DNA of 64,000 nucleotides from Pedobacter cryoconitis (GTDB taxonomy: Bacteria > Bacteroidota > Bacteroidia > Sphingobacteriales > Sphingobacteriaceae): the NCBI RefSeq assembly GCF_001590605.1, contig NZ_CP014504.1:1116001-1180000 (forward strand). Direction: 5' to 3'. The first letter of the stretch is position 1; each line of letters opens with the position of its first letter. The position numbers and the translations under genes are program-made. The notes below the pieces were generated by a model. It saw nothing but the letters and a program-made list of their open reading frames with translations, did no database searches and was not told where the DNA came from. Shown here piece after piece: positions 63,801 through 64,000 of the stretch.

Positions 63801-64000
63801 TTCAATGTAAAAATAAGGTTAGGGGATATTTACAAATATCCGGAGTTTGAAGGCCTGTCTGGATTTTTGCTGGAAAAAGTAAATCAAAGTGATGAATCCA
63901 GCTATACAAAGATTTACCCTGTGCCAGTTCAGTCCAGATATGAAGTTTCAAACTCTCAGAAACGGATGTGGTTATCTACAATAAATAAAGAAAGTGCGGG
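60870..64000 (+). CDS. Nonribosomal peptide synthetase, 5' part: (degenerate C)-A(Asp)-T-C...
   Basis: The ATG at 60870 overlaps the previous stop (ATGA), and the frame stays open to the right edge (1043 codons seen). Domains: a condensation-like domain (about 1-400) in which HHxxxDG is replaced by C114-L-Y-Y-F-D119-N120, so both histidines are lost; an A domain (about 420-880) with TSGTTGVPKG at 566; a carrier domain with LGGHS, Ser964; and the start of another condensation domain (SNSQKRMWLS). The specificity residues read DLTKIGHIGK, predicting Asp. The A10 motif is NNKVD rather than NGK, with the lysine kept. Later modules and any thioesterase lie beyond the window. Confidence 0.92.
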   Translation, partial: MIKRYNLSPQQSITYLTDSDAYNVMAFSLDKTYSQKLYDAIQEVLNDELCIYMSITSLGKEPILSVGEERNFEVKLSPKEEIENVENLAYKKHNLSITIVQNDENAVSLTFKYCLYYFDNWSIITLYHRILEKYHTGTYHKSDVDYLQYSAWREHINSEEGNEENLKFWRDTMTNFRPFRTNLELNLSEAGKRKTQIHKLGDKLVEILRKPPIDKEILLLSGWHYTLSQVSADKNAAYGLGYVSHGRSFDQLYNNIGLYANPLPFYAEAIKDFSKIEEYCGSIAKLMTLLNSRKEYIPHNQDYSDFMKSNFRYIFEFIDLGIITKDKTQVSQLIDHRNNYSGFITQVYSAEDETTIALHHNDIIRSEDVAYLMQLWEHNTIQLIEKFHENIDAIESYGTGSAKQLKKESTETGESLLDRYFDTVQHFPDRIAVEDENGKYSYKQINDKSNELAALILQKISDTSSPTIGVMYDADYHLIVAFLAILKINGSIVPIDPNDSEQRIKHILTHVNAQLLITGSSYQKEEFEPKFFLDMLNLTGANPKADNSFKSTVVRTPDSTSYIIYTSGTTGVPKGVCIQDKSLLNYVDFLNGTLDISHNDTSILLSSYAFDLGYTSLWGTLLSGGKLQMVKKDTLYDVDDVISKIIDKKVTYIKTTPSYFNAILNAKDFHKLEGSALKKIILGGEKIKTKDLTDFKNYFQTITLINHYGPTETTIGTVFKRIRSIEKYVERPVIGTPIPNNFVVVLDDRNKEVQKYETGNIYIGGIGLAKGYLHDDDLTSEKFIVHPEYGRMYATGDVGFFTLENEIMFLGRGDSQVKIRGYRVEPDEVKNVIRSFPEVTDAVVLPIENGGETELCAFIAGFSKEKASVLEAFLKTSLPEYMIPAKILFIDKVPLTTNNKVDLKALQHLYEEDKSGKGIPELYKEMESFVTTELHGQLSRIWKETLMVDEITGSSNFFSLGGHSLKGIQMLNKIYKEFNVKIRLGDIYKYPEFEGLSGFLLEKVNQSDESSYTKIYPVPVQSRYEVSNSQKRMWLSTINKESA

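Noticed and set aside
1..64000. tRNA, rRNA, CRISPR array, intact transposase, TPP or cobalamin riboswitch
   Set aside because: Looked for by eye; no cloverleaf, repeat-spacer pattern, DDE enzyme or conserved riboswitch core was recognised. A covariance-model scan would settle the RNA part.

Overview
The window looks like a chromosomal segment of a Sphingobacteriaceae-type Bacteroidota, most likely Pedobacter or a close relative. The evidence is low GC, repeated promoters with the Bacteroidota -7 element TAnnTTTG, SPII lipoproteins, many one-component regulators (AraC, MocR, TetR, HxlR, MarR), a FtsX-type permease behind a possible sigma-54 promoter, and conserved Bacteroidota families (CoiA-like, DUF6122, PhnA). 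No rRNA, tRNA, CRISPR array or intact transposase was seen.

Layout. 1-6 kb: the 5' end of thiD, a PAS histidine kinase coupled to a lipoprotein, an Omp85-like barrel, and a MocR regulator next to a GNAT gene with candidate direct-repeat operators. 6-8.4 kb is decayed: a 158-bp palindromic element, an AraC regulator broken by two compensating indels, a gene relic and a tandem duplication. 8.4-17 kb: a protease-FKBP fusion, PhnA, a gamma-glutamyltranspeptidase, a patatin, an ArsR-type regulator, a metallophosphoesterase with an in-frame repeat, and a SUKH-like protein. 17-20 kb: an esterase-TPR protein, then the C-terminal scrap of a polyketide acyltransferase beside an MBL-fold hydrolase and a 4'-phosphopantetheinyl transferase. 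21-29 kb is a sugar locus: AraC, GMC oxidoreductase plus subunit 3, xylB, xylA, SDR, AraC. 29-35 kb: a DEAD-box helicase, a TPR protein, a TetR-SDR pair with matching operators, and a frameshifted MFS transporter with an HxlR regulator. 35-40 kb: a MarR-controlled HlyD/DHA2/TolC tripartite efflux operon. 40-50.7 kb: a B12-type radical SAM protein, a FtsX permease whose control region abuts a truncated AraC gene, CoiA-like and DUF6122 genes, an acyltransferase, and an aldo/keto reductase-AraC pair of higher GC.

From 51.9 kb to the right edge runs a nonribosomal peptide synthetase operon. It encodes a 2349-residue synthetase, a 621-residue protein that fuses a TauD/SyrP-like Fe(II)/2-oxoglutarate dioxygenase to a class II aldolase domain, and a second synthetase cut by the window edge. 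Specificity codes read from the sequence predict Ser, then Asp, then Asp. The second synthetase opens with a condensation-like domain that has lost both histidines of HHxxxDG. That resembles the interface domains reported to recruit aspartyl beta-hydroxylases in beta-hydroxyaspartate siderophore pathways. The dioxygenase-aldolase fusion inside an Asp-rich assembly line is the most striking item here. The product could be a beta-hydroxyaspartate metal chelator or an acidic, cation-binding peptide. The phosphopantetheinyl transferase at 19.3 kb could activate its carrier domains. Just upstream of the operon lie relics of a small HTH gene and a short leader-like peptide.

Three frameshifts, two of them in homopolymer runs, mean that some apparent pseudogenes could be sequencing errors.
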